Below, piece after piece: positions 1-5,176 of a stretch of DNA of 5,592 bases. Origin of the DNA: CAYJIX01 sp964370375 (GTDB lineage Bacteria; Desulfobacterota; Desulfovibrionia; Desulfovibrionales; Desulfovibrionaceae); NCBI GenBank assembly GCA_964370375.1, contig CAYJIX010000097.1:1-5592 (forward strand). Direction: 5' to 3'. The position numbers were made by a program, and so were the translations under genes. The notes beneath the pieces are model-generated. The model did not search any database. It saw only the letters and a program-made list of their open reading frames with translations, and was not told the origin of the DNA. Within the stretch, counting starts at the first letter, position 1, and every line of letters begins with the position of its first letter.

Positions 1-13
1 CCAAAAAAACAAC

Positions 14-42
14 TTGACAAATCCCAAGGTCTATGGCCTACT
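14..42 (+). promoter_or_regulatory. Putative sigma-70 promoter of the first leader/symporter unit
   Basis: A perfect TTGACA (14-19) is followed 17 nt later by CCTACT (37-42), a poor -10 match. Support comes mainly from comparison with the second unit, where TTGACA at 3059-3064 is followed by the similar string TCATCCAAGTCGTGG and then TTAATT. Here the matching string is ATCCCAAGGTCTATGG. The promoter region therefore seems to have been duplicated along with the gene. Transcription would start near 48-50, about 22 nt before the leader ATG. The -10 assignment is uncertain. Confidence 0.55.
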
Positions 43-71
43 TCCCAAAACAAACACAAAGGCAACAATTC

Positions 72-158
72 ATGCAACACGCATCACAAAACTTCTTCTT
101 TACCTATTATTATAGCCTACCTGCATACGCACGGGAAGGTGTTTTGTTGCATTTGTAA
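72..158 (+). CDS. Phe/Tyr-rich attenuator leader peptide (28 aa)
   Basis: A 28-codon ORF begins at ATG 72 behind AAAGG (58-62) and ends at TAA 156-158. After residues SQN it has three consecutive Phe codons (93-101), one Thr, three consecutive Tyr codons (105-113), and another Tyr at 126. Aromatic residues make up a quarter of the peptide and there is no Trp. This is the layout of amino-acid operon leader peptides such as PheL. The ORF sits between a promoter and a terminator hairpin that precedes a transporter gene. The peptide resembles the one at 3114-3206 (shared QNFFF near the start and EGVL near the end), and those conserved stretches are exactly the ones whose RNA forms attenuator helices. 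The product probably has no function beyond reporting ribosome stalling at Phe/Tyr codons. It is too short for ordinary gene callers. A chance ORF is unlikely, given the second copy and the RNA pairing. Confidence 0.9.
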   Translation: MQHASQNFFFTYYYSLPAYAREGVLLHL

Positions 159-213
159 AAGCATAACGTACAAAAAACAAAGAAAACCGCCCCGTGCAAG
201 GGCGGTTTTTTTT
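87..213 (+). promoter_or_regulatory. Ribosome-mediated Phe/Tyr transcription attenuator
   Basis: Four segments with the classical alternative pairings can be drawn. Segments 1:2 pair CAAAACTTCTTC (87-98, including two Phe codons) with GAAGGTGTTTTG (135-146), 11 of 12 positions including one G-U pair. Segments 2:3 (antiterminator) pair GCACGGG (129-135) perfectly with CCCGTGC (191-197), extended by GGT (138-140) with ACC (186-188) and TTT (142-144) with AAA (183-185). Segments 3:4 form the terminator at 183-209. A ribosome stalled on the Phe/Tyr run (93-113) would cover segment 1 and leave segment 2 free to pair with 3, allowing readthrough into the symporter. A ribosome that reads on to the stop at 156 disrupts segment 2, so the terminator forms. 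The pairing is read directly from the sequence; the mechanism is inferred from known trp, phe and his attenuators. Confidence 0.88.
183..213 (+). terminator. Intrinsic terminator of attenuator 1 (segments 3:4)
   Basis: AAAACCGCCC (183-192) pairs perfectly with GGGCGGTTTT (200-209) around a 7-nt loop, CGTGCAA, and is followed by a run of eight T (206-213). It lies 65 nt upstream of the symporter start codon and downstream of the leader peptide. It is therefore placed to abort the symporter transcript rather than to end an upstream gene. Confidence 0.92.
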
Positions 214-278
214 GTGCTTATAAAAACCTCACCAAGACAACCTCTAACAAGCATGATCAAGGAATCAGGAGAAAAGCC

Positions 279-1703
279 ATGGAATACCTAGTCTGGATAG
301 CCTACATTGCCATTTTCTTAGGCTTAGCACGTATGGGCGCAGGGAAAGACCTTATATTGAACGCAAAAGTAAGCTTTGGCGTGCAAGCCCTTGCCTATGT
401 GGCCACCTATATTTCTGCTGTGGCGCTGATCGGATTTGGTGGACTGGCTTATAAATACGGTATGCAAATGATGCTTATTGCCCTTGGTAATGTTCTATTA
501 GGGACGCTTTTTGTCTATTTTGTGCTGGCATGGCCCACAAAAAAACTGCAAATGTCCTTAAAAGCCAGAACCCCTGCCCAATTTATTGCCTTGGGGCATA
601 ACGCTCCTTTTTTGCGCAAGCTTTTGGGATGCATTTTTGCCTTTTTCCTGTCCGTATATGCGGCGGCTGTGGTGAAAGGGGCTGCGCTTATGCTGCAAGA
701 TATCTTTCCTATCAGCCTTGGCGTTGCCGCGTGGGGGCTTAGCATTGTCATAGGCCTTGCCGTTTTGTGGGGTGGCCTTAGGGGCGTTTTACTTACCGAG
801 GCCATGCAAGGCGCGGTCATGCTTATGGGCATTGGCCTACTAGCATACAAGGTTTTAACCCTTGTGGGGGGCCCTGTGGAAGGCGCGCAAGCCCTTGCCC
901 TTTTGCCTGCCACAACTGAGGCGAACAACGGCTTTACCGCGCTATCTTCGGGCAATTCCGGCGCCTTTATCCTAAGCCTTGTTGTTGTAACGTCTGTGGC
1001 GGTGTGGGCTCAGCCGCAAATCATTCAACGGCACTTTGCCCTTGAAAACAAAAAAGAAGTGAAAAAATCCGCCCTGCTCGCTTCTGCCGTGCTGCTATTG
1101 ATTGTGGGCGGTATGTACTTTATTGCGGCACTCTCTAGGCTCCTTTTGCCTGAATTGCCAAACTCTGACCTTGCCATTCCGACCCTTGTTTCCATGCTTT
1201 TGCCGGGGCTTGGGCAGCAACTGTTCACATTGGCGATTATTTCGGCCTCCATCTCAACCTGTACGGCACTTTTTCACATTGCGTCATCGTCACTTACAGA
1301 AGACATCTTTGCAGTAAAAACCTCTTTACTTACATGGTGTTGTGCCATCAGTTTTTGTGTTATTGTCAGCGCTATGACCGCGCAGATTGAAGGAAAAATC
1401 ATCTCGCTCATCTACACCACCAGCTGGAGCGTCATTGGCGCCACCGCCTTTGTGCCGTACCTTAGCCTTGTCCTTTTCAAACACGCCAACGCCCACGCCG
1501 CCATCATAAGCGCAATGAGTGGCGCGGTCATGTGCTTGTGCATGTACCTTTTTGTGCTGCCGCAAACGGCAATTGCAACCCTGCCTATTTTGACAAGCCT
1601 TGCCGTGATTCCGCCCTTTGTGATAGGCGTTGGCTCGTCTGCCTTGGCCTATCTTGTGTGTTCTGTTATGCGAAAAAGAAGCTCTGCTGTCTGCACAAGT
1701 TAA
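279..1703 (+). CDS. Sodium:solute symporter (SSS family), probable aromatic amino acid uptake
   Basis: This 474-residue, very hydrophobic inner-membrane protein has the 12-13 helices expected of the SSS family (TC 2.A.21), which couples Na+ entry to solute uptake. Family landmarks are TM2 SAVALIGFGG (46-55), the WGGLRGVLLTEAMQG motif (164-178, matching the family pattern GGLRAVxWTDxxQG), WAQPQIIQRHFA (243-254), and ISASISTCTA followed by SSSLTED (321-342). By analogy with PutP, A323, S326 and T327 would be Na2 sodium ligands; the TM2 aspartate of PutP is replaced by Ile here. ATG 279 is preceded by AGGAGA (267-272) at good spacing. The N-terminus aligns with the paralogue at 3300-4748, with well over half the residues identical by eye. 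Expression appears controlled by the upstream Phe/Tyr attenuator, so Phe, Tyr or a related aromatic is the inferred substrate. The protein family alone does not fix the substrate. Confidence 0.93.
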   Translation: MEYLVWIAYIAIFLGLARMGAGKDLILNAKVSFGVQALAYVATYISAVALIGFGGLAYKYGMQMMLIALGNVLLGTLFVYFVLAWPTKKLQMSLKARTPAQFIALGHNAPFLRKLLGCIFAFFLSVYAAAVVKGAALMLQDIFPISLGVAAWGLSIVIGLAVLWGGLRGVLLTEAMQGAVMLMGIGLLAYKVLTLVGGPVEGAQALALLPATTEANNGFTALSSGNSGAFILSLVVVTSVAVWAQPQIIQRHFALENKKEVKKSALLASAVLLLIVGGMYFIAALSRLLLPELPNSDLAIPTLVSMLLPGLGQQLFTLAIISASISTCTALFHIASSSLTEDIFAVKTSLLTWCCAISFCVIVSAMTAQIEGKIISLIYTTSWSVIGATAFVPYLSLVLFKHANAHAAIISAMSGAVMCLCMYLFVLPQTAIATLPILTSLAVIPPFVIGVGSSALAYLVCSVMRKRSSAVCTS

Positions 1704-1744
1704 TGATTGCAGGAGTATAAGACGTGGATAGACCACGCAAGAAC

Positions 1745-1780
1745 AAGCCCTCTTCACAGTAGATTGTGAGGAGGGCTTTT
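1745..1780 (+). terminator. Intrinsic terminator after the first symporter
   Basis: AAGCCCTCTTCACA (1745-1758) pairs with TGTGAGGAGGGCTT (1765-1778), 14 pairs including one G-U, around a 6-nt loop (GTAGAT), and ends in TTTT. It lies 42 nt after the symporter stop codon, so the first module is monocistronic apart from its leader peptide. Confidence 0.9.
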
Positions 1781-1851
1781 AAGTATTATGCCAATGCTCT
1801 TTTGGTCAGTATGCCTTTATGCTTAGCCTTTCGCGCCACCAGATACAGGCA

Positions 1852-1985
1852 GGCGGCTCAAAAAGGGCCCTCTTCAATACAGTCGCAAGGAAAATTGCTT
1901 TTTTGGAGGCAAGCTACGAACGCTTTGCTCCATGCGACGAGTAAAAAACAAATCTGACAAAGCATATTGCCCTTTTTTAGTCGCC
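1852..1985. repeat. MITE-like intergenic repeat A with imperfect terminal inverted repeats
   Basis: The left end GGCGGCTCAAAAAGGGC (1852-1868) is the near reverse complement of the right end GCCCTTTTTTAGTCGCC (1969-1985), with two mismatches in 17. The interior contains a GCTTTTTTGGAGGCAAGCTAC stretch (around 1896-1916) resembling the interior of the adjacent repeat B. Short ORFs crossing it on both strands show no recognisable protein. It looks like a small non-autonomous element or a palindromic intergenic repeat; exact boundaries and any target-site duplication are uncertain. Confidence 0.55.
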
Positions 1986-1988
1986 GTA

Positions 1989-2192
1989 GCAGGCTGTTCA
2001 AAAAGGGCCGGATGCGCGGCAAGCGAAGTTTTTTCTTGAAGGCATACCTACCCAAGGGGCGGCACGAAGTGCCGTTTGCGTTGGCGAGTCTTTGAGCCTT
2101 ACGCAAATAGAGAGCAGAGCGGACGCTTTGGTCCATGCCGTTCTGCAAAATCCCTTCTGACACCCCAGACAGCCCTTTTTTCAACAGCCTGC
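1989..2192. repeat. MITE-like intergenic repeat B with ~20-bp terminal inverted repeats
   Basis: The left end GCAGGCTGTTCAAAAAGGGC (1989-2008) and the right end (2172-2192, reading GCCCTTTTTTCAACAGCCTG and one more C) are inverted copies differing by one substitution and one extra base. The left end is also a direct relative of the left end of repeat A, which lies just 3 nt away, so the two elements are tandem neighbours of one family. The interior holds a perfect 6-bp hairpin with a GAA loop (2060-2074). No transposase is encoded. The right end supplies the last three codons and stop of the convergent acetyltransferase gene. Non-autonomous mobile element is the preferred reading; a bidirectional transcription-end structure is an alternative. 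Confidence 0.65.
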
Positions 2193-2810
2193 CCTGACAC
2201 TTTTTTTCCAAAACTGCAATCTATGCCCCTCTTCCTCACCATGGGGCATGGTGGGCCAGCTGATTGTAAGTGTAAGATTTGGTATGATTTCATAATTAAA
2301 GCGGTGCATATACCCATCAAACGATTGATACCCTTTGGGACATAAGGGGTGATCGGGCTCTCGCTGCACCGTCATGGCTGCCACATACGGCAGGTCAAGC
2401 TCCATGGCGGAACGCTCAACACATGTTTGAAACAGCGTGCCAATGCCTTTACCTCTGTATTTTGGCTCAATAATGCCTTCACTATAATAATAAAACCCTG
2501 ACGGTTGCAAGCCTGCCTCTTCAAAAGGCGTGAGCAAATGTGCAAAGGCGTGAACCATGGGACGGTGCGTTGCCAGCCCCACAGGCGTGTCGTTATCATA
2601 CAAGACAGTTACTTGCGCATCAGCATCGGCAAAAAAATCGGCAAAGGTTTGCAATTCAGCTTCCAGCGTACCTTTGTACAGATAGGGATATTCCCTAAAA
2701 CAGCTGAGCCGAAACCTTGCCAACATCACGGCCAAATGCTGCGCATCGCTAGCCGCATATTGCACCACCCGTAAAGAATCCTGCTCCCAAACAACATGAG
2801 GTGTTTGCAT
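2181..2810 (-). CDS. GNAT-family N-acetyltransferase
   Basis: This 209-residue soluble, presumably cytoplasmic protein would transfer an acetyl group from acetyl-CoA to an amine. The acetyl-CoA-binding motif A is at 114-128, with the pyrophosphate-loop pattern YRGKGIG (118-124) after the beta strand FYYYSEGII (106-114). The N-terminal half (FREYPYLYKGT, 38-48; VTVLYDNDTPVGLATHRPM, 67-85) and the ending ISWP...HRLQFWKK (183-203) give the length and layout of a complete GNAT of about 200 residues. The substrate cannot be read from sequence. ATG 2810 is chosen because GAGGA (2821-2817 on this strand) lies 6 nt upstream. The gene stands alone, convergent with the first symporter and divergent from the second unit. 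Its last three residues (AGC) and TGA stop lie in the terminal inverted repeat of repeat B, so the original stop may have been replaced. No dedicated terminator is evident. Confidence 0.88.
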   Translation of the reverse strand: MQTPHVVWEQDSLRVVQYAASDAQHLAVMLARFRLSCFREYPYLYKGTLEAELQTFADFFADADAQVTVLYDNDTPVGLATHRPMVHAFAHLLTPFEEAGLQPSGFYYYSEGIIEPKYRGKGIGTLFQTCVERSAMELDLPYVAAMTVQREPDHPLCPKGYQSFDGYMHRFNYEIIPNLTLTISWPTMPHGEEEGHRLQFWKKSVRAGC

Positions 2811-2844
2811 GGTTTATCCTCAATAAAAGCCTGGTAAAAAACTT

Positions 2845-2850
2845 ATTATA
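2845..2850 (-). promoter_or_regulatory. Probable -10 box of the acetyltransferase gene
   Basis: Read on the minus strand this is a perfect TATAAT, 34 nt upstream of the acetyltransferase start codon. No good TTGACA-like -35 is present at standard spacing; the expected position is A/T-rich. The call rests on the perfect hexamer and its location in an AT-rich intergenic region. Confidence 0.5.
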
Positions 2851-2917
2851 CAAATGTGTTTATACTTTTTTTGTTAAAAAGTCCACACAGTTACCTTTTC
2901 AAGGCGCAGACTGATTT

Positions 2918-2955
2918 CACAGACTGTAAAGCTATGCACAGACTGCGAAGTCATG
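2918..2955. repeat. Two-copy 19-bp tandem direct repeat
   Basis: CACAGACTGTAAAGCTATG (2918-2936) is followed immediately by CACAGACTGCGAAGTCATG (2937-2955). Fifteen of 19 positions are identical and all four differences are transitions. A partial earlier copy, GCAGACTG, sits at 2906-2913. The repeat lies between the divergent acetyltransferase and leader-2 promoters. It could be an operator-like binding site or simply a small duplication; there is no evidence for a specific protein. Confidence 0.6.
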
Positions 2956-3058
2956 GCACAACCTATCGCCCATGCTTGCTACACCTGCCCTTCTCCTTTC
3001 GCGAAGAGGTATCAAAAAGTCGGTTCTAAAACTCTATCAAAAAAGATAGTAAAAAAGC

Positions 3059-3087
3059 TTGACAAGTCATCCAAGTCGTGGTTAATT
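3059..3087 (+). promoter_or_regulatory. Putative sigma-70 promoter of the second leader/symporter unit
   Basis: TTGACA (3059-3064) and TTAATT (3082-3087) are separated by 17 nt. The -35 is perfect and the -10 matches four of six consensus positions. The spacer (AAGTCATCCAAGTCGTGG) closely resembles the corresponding sequence of the first unit. Transcription would start near 3094, about 20 nt before the leader ATG. Confidence 0.7.
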
Positions 3088-3113
3088 CACTTTCATACAA
3101 ACAAGGAAAACAC

Positions 3114-3206
3114 ATGTATTATTGCAACCAAAACTTTTTCTTTAGCTTTTTTAGCTTTTTTAGCCAGCCTGGAGTAGCACAGGAAGGAGTTTTGGTGTTG
3201 TCGTAG
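3114..3206 (+). CDS. Phe-rich attenuator leader peptide (30 aa)
   Basis: A 30-codon ORF runs from ATG 3114, preceded at 6 nt by AAGGA (3103-3107), to TAG 3204-3206. It starts MYYCNQN and continues with seven Phe codons in the pattern FFFSFFSFF (3135-3161), the signature of a phenylalanine leader peptide such as PheL. Two Tyr codons near the start could add a Tyr response. It shares QNFFF and EGVL with the leader at 72-158. The shared parts coincide with RNA segments 1 and 2 of the attenuator, so conservation probably reflects RNA pairing as well as codon content. It lies between a promoter and a terminator hairpin and is followed by the second symporter gene. A translated peptide with its own function is not expected. 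Confidence 0.93.
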   Translation: MYYCNQNFFFSFFSFFSQPGVAQEGVLVLS

Positions 3207-3262
3207 TTTGTATACGTAAAAAGGACACTCAAAAGGCCGCCTGTGCAGGGCGGCCTTTTTTT
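3127..3262 (+). promoter_or_regulatory. Ribosome-mediated Phe transcription attenuator
   Basis: Segments 1:2 pair ACCAAAACTTTTTC (3127-3140) with GAAGGAGTTTTGGT (3183-3196) as an unbroken 14-bp helix including two G-U pairs. Segments 2:3 (antiterminator) pair GCACAGG (3177-3183) perfectly with CCTGTGC (3240-3246), extended by GG (3186-3187) with CC (3237-3238) and TTTTG (3190-3194) with CAAAA (3230-3234). Segments 3:4 form the terminator at 3231-3259. A ribosome stalled anywhere in the Phe run (3135-3161) covers segment 1, while segment 2, starting at 3177, stays free for antitermination. Compared with attenuator 1, the antiterminator has an A-T pair (3181-3242) where the first copy has G-C (133-193), a compensatory change supporting the helix. 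Confidence 0.9.
3231..3262 (+). terminator. Intrinsic terminator of attenuator 2 (segments 3:4)
   Basis: AAAAGGCCGCC (3231-3241) pairs perfectly with GGCGGCCTTTT (3249-3259) around a 7-nt loop (TGTGCAG) and is followed by seven T (3256-3262). It ends 37 nt before the second symporter's start codon. It sits after the leader peptide, as in the first unit. Confidence 0.93.
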
Positions 3263-3299
3263 GTGATTTGTTCAACTTCAACGTATTGAGGGTAATGGT

Positions 3300-4748
3300 A
3301 TGGCATTGGACATGCTGATCTGGTTAGGGTATATTGCGCTTTTCGTCTACCTCGCGCGCAAAGGACGCGGCTATGATGTGACAACAACCGGCGTTGTGGG
3401 CTTTATCGTACAAGCCTTTGCCTATGTGGCAACCTATGTTTCGGCTGTGGCCCTGATCGGCTTTGCAGGTCTTGCGTATTTATACGGCGTGCAAATATCA
3501 CTTGTGGGCGTTGGCGTAGCGCTGCTTGGCACTTACTTTGTCTACATTGTATTTGCCTGGGATACAAAGCTTTTGCAAACTAAACTAAAAGCAAGAACCC
3601 CGGCGCACCTCGTTAGTTTAAGCCATAATTGCCCGTCGTTACGCATCTTTTTAGGGCTTATCTTTGCTATCTTCCTTTCAGTCTATGCCTCTGCCGTAAT
3701 CAAAGGCGCAGCCCTTATGTTAGGAACAATCATCCCTGCATCCATGCCTATGCTAGTGGGAGGATTGGCTATCTTTGTAGGCTTTTTGGTGTGGTGGGGC
3801 GGACTTCGGGGCGTGTTGTACACCGAAGCTATGCAAGGCGGCGTTATGCTTATTGGTATTATTCTACTCATGTACGCTGTGCTGCAAAAAGTGGGCGGGC
3901 CCATTCAAGGGATTGAATCGCTTGCTCAACTTGAGCCAACAAACCTTGCCAATAACGGCTTTGTCAGCCTTTCATCCGGTAGCCAAGGCATGTTTGTAAT
4001 GTCCTTAGTGCTGGTTATGTCTGTGGCAACCTGGGCACAACCTCAAGTCATCCAACGACACTTTGCCATCCAGAGCAAAAAAGACGTCCACAAAACCGCG
4101 ATCATTGCAACAGTTATCATCTTCATCTTGGTAGCAGGCATGTTCTTTGTGGCAGCTCTTTCAAGGCTCTTCTTACCTGCGGTCAGTAACCCTGACCAAG
4201 TGGTTACAATCCTTACCCAAACCCTTTTACCGCACATCGGGCAGCAAATCTTCACCCTTGCTGTGATCTCTGCCTCGCTCTCCACAACAACGGCCCTGTA
4301 CCATATCGCTGCGTCATCCTTCACAGAAGATATTACAGGCAAAAAAGCCTCTCGCAAGGGCTGGCTTATGGGAATCACCCTCTGCGTTACTTTAAGCGCA
4401 GTGGCGGCAAACCTTGACGGACAAATCATTGCCCTTTTGTGTACAACTGCCTGGAGCGTCATTGGAGCTACTGCCATGATACCCTATATCGCCAGTGTAA
4501 AATATAACATCTGCCACCAAAAGGCTGCCTTTGCCAGCAGCATGGCAGGATTTGTATCATGCGTTGGCTGGTACGTCTTGGTGTACCCCCCAACTACCTT
4601 TGTTAAAGCACAAAACATCCTGTCCTCAAGCCTTCTTGCAAACATGCCACCCTTTGTCATAGGGCTTACCGGTGCGCTTAGCGTCTTTGTGCTGGTCTAT
4701 AAACTCTCATCCGCTCCAAAAGAACAAGGGCTGGCTCAACCTAACTAA
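3300..4748 (+). CDS. Sodium:solute symporter (SSS family), probable Phe/aromatic uptake
   Basis: This 482-residue integral membrane protein is a paralogue of the product of 279-1703 and aligns along its whole length. SSS landmarks are TM2 SAVALIGFAG (48-57), WGGLRGVLYTEAMQG (166-180), WAQPQVIQRHFA (245-256), and ISASLSTTTA with SSFTED (323-344). A325, S328 and T329 correspond to the proposed PutP-like Na2 sodium site. ATG 3300 has GAGGG (3288-3292) 7 nt upstream, and this start aligns with the paralogue within three residues. The C-terminal tail (KLSSAPKEQG and beyond) is short and hydrophilic. It is the only gene downstream of the Phe leader and is closed by its own terminator. Induction on Phe limitation would make it an importer of phenylalanine or a similar aromatic. 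Tyr, aromatic keto acids or peptides remain possible; the family also carries proline, pantothenate and sugars. Confidence 0.94.
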   Translation: MALDMLIWLGYIALFVYLARKGRGYDVTTTGVVGFIVQAFAYVATYVSAVALIGFAGLAYLYGVQISLVGVGVALLGTYFVYIVFAWDTKLLQTKLKARTPAHLVSLSHNCPSLRIFLGLIFAIFLSVYASAVIKGAALMLGTIIPASMPMLVGGLAIFVGFLVWWGGLRGVLYTEAMQGGVMLIGIILLMYAVLQKVGGPIQGIESLAQLEPTNLANNGFVSLSSGSQGMFVMSLVLVMSVATWAQPQVIQRHFAIQSKKDVHKTAIIATVIIFILVAGMFFVAALSRLFLPAVSNPDQVVTILTQTLLPHIGQQIFTLAVISASLSTTTALYHIAASSFTEDITGKKASRKGWLMGITLCVTLSAVAANLDGQIIALLCTTAWSVIGATAMIPYIASVKYNICHQKAAFASSMAGFVSCVGWYVLVYPPTTFVKAQNILSSSLLANMPPFVIGLTGALSVFVLVYKLSSAPKEQGLAQPN

Positions 4749-4782
4749 ACAAAACCAACCTTGTAATAGCACCTAGAACACC

Positions 4783-4828
4783 AAAGGCTTTTCAGCATGA
4801 ACGACAACGCATGCTGAGAAGCCTTTTT
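4783..4828 (+). terminator. Intrinsic terminator after the second symporter
   Basis: AAAGGCTTTTCAGCATG (4783-4799) pairs with CATGCTGAGAAGCCTTT (4810-4826), 17 pairs including one G-U, with a 10-nt loop and TTTTT at 4824-4828. The second module is therefore also monocistronic apart from the leader. Nothing recognisable follows until the tRNA promoter (4829-5016). Confidence 0.92.
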
Positions 4829-5016
4829 CAAACAACACCTTAACACAAAATAAAGCAACCATCCCAAACCGCAAGGCTTGCTCCGTGATCCTGCAAAAAA
4901 ACTTCCGTAAACAAAGAACTGTGCCTGTAATCAAACTTTAAAGCCTGACAACCAACCGAAAACTCAAACTTACAGCACAATGTAAAAAAATAAAAACTCC
5001 CTGCCCTAAAAAAAGA

Positions 5017-5047
5017 TTGACATTTATCCGCGTTCAGCTTATCTAAA
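5017..5047 (+). promoter_or_regulatory. Probable tRNA-Pro promoter
   Basis: A perfect TTGACA (5017-5022) lies 34 nt upstream of the mature tRNA 5' end. The -10 is weak: TATCTA (5040-5045) at 17-nt spacing or TCTAAA (5042-5047) at 19 nt. The GC-rich stretch around 5028-5033 lies within the spacer. Confidence 0.6.
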
Positions 5048-5056
5048 TCTTCTTGT

Positions 5057-5133
5057 CGGGATGTAGCGCAGCTTGGGAGCGCACTTGAATGGGGTTCAAG
5101 GGGTCGAAGGTTCAAATCCTTTCATCCCGACCA
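5057..5133 (+). tRNA. tRNA-Pro (anticodon GGG)
   Basis: The acceptor stem CGGGATG (5057-5063) pairs with CATCCCG (5123-5129) and is followed by A and an encoded CCA (5131-5133). The anticodon stem CTTGA/TCAAG (5084-5088/5096-5100) encloses loop ATGGGGT, giving anticodon GGG (5091-5093), which reads CCC and CCU proline codons. The T arm GAAGG/CCTTT (5106-5110/5118-5122) holds the loop TTCAAAT. Total length is 77 nt, with no intron or mismatch in the acceptor stem. A C at position 1 of the tRNA is typical of bacterial tRNA-Pro. It is a single-gene unit with its own promoter and terminator. Confidence 0.97.
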
Positions 5134-5141
5134 GAAATTTT

Positions 5142-5175
5142 AGGGACTTAGAGCAAAATGCTTTAAGTCCCTTTT
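5142..5175 (+). terminator. Intrinsic terminator of the tRNA-Pro gene
   Basis: AGGGACTTAGAGCA (5142-5155) pairs continuously with TGCTTTAAGTCCCT (5159-5172), 14 pairs including one G-U, around a 3-nt AAA loop, ending in TTTT (5172-5175). It starts 8 nt after the tRNA CCA end. Confidence 0.93.
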
Positions 5176-5176
5176 C

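Noticed and set aside
183..213. Terminator of a gene lying upstream of the window
   Set aside because: A promoter, a Phe/Tyr leader ORF and matching antiterminator pairing precede it, and the second module has the same layout, so it is an attenuator rather than an end-of-gene terminator.
1711..1762. Twelve-codon ORF from GTG 1724 behind AGGAG
   Set aside because: It runs into the terminator hairpin and has no codon bias suggesting a leader. It is probably coincidental.
1766..2211. Short ORFs on both strands (1766-1957 plus; 1858-2211 minus)
   Set aside because: They lie almost wholly in the two intergenic repeats and have no recognisable protein features.
2918..2955. CRISPR array
   Set aside because: Only two abutting imperfect repeats without spacers, and no cas genes.
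2953..3177. 74-codon plus-strand ORF over the second promoter and leader
   Set aside because: It overlaps the promoter and is out of frame with the leader peptide, whose own frame has the better Shine-Dalgarno and the Phe run. It is most likely a shadow.
3231..3262. T-box or metabolite riboswitch in front of the second symporter
   Set aside because: No T-box core or recognised riboswitch motif is visible, and the leader ORF with Phe codons explains the hairpins fully.
4840..5115. 91-codon minus-strand ORF starting MNLRPLEP
   Set aside because: It begins inside the antisense of the tRNA-Pro gene and runs across the tRNA promoter. This is a familiar artefact with no ribosome-binding site or known domain.
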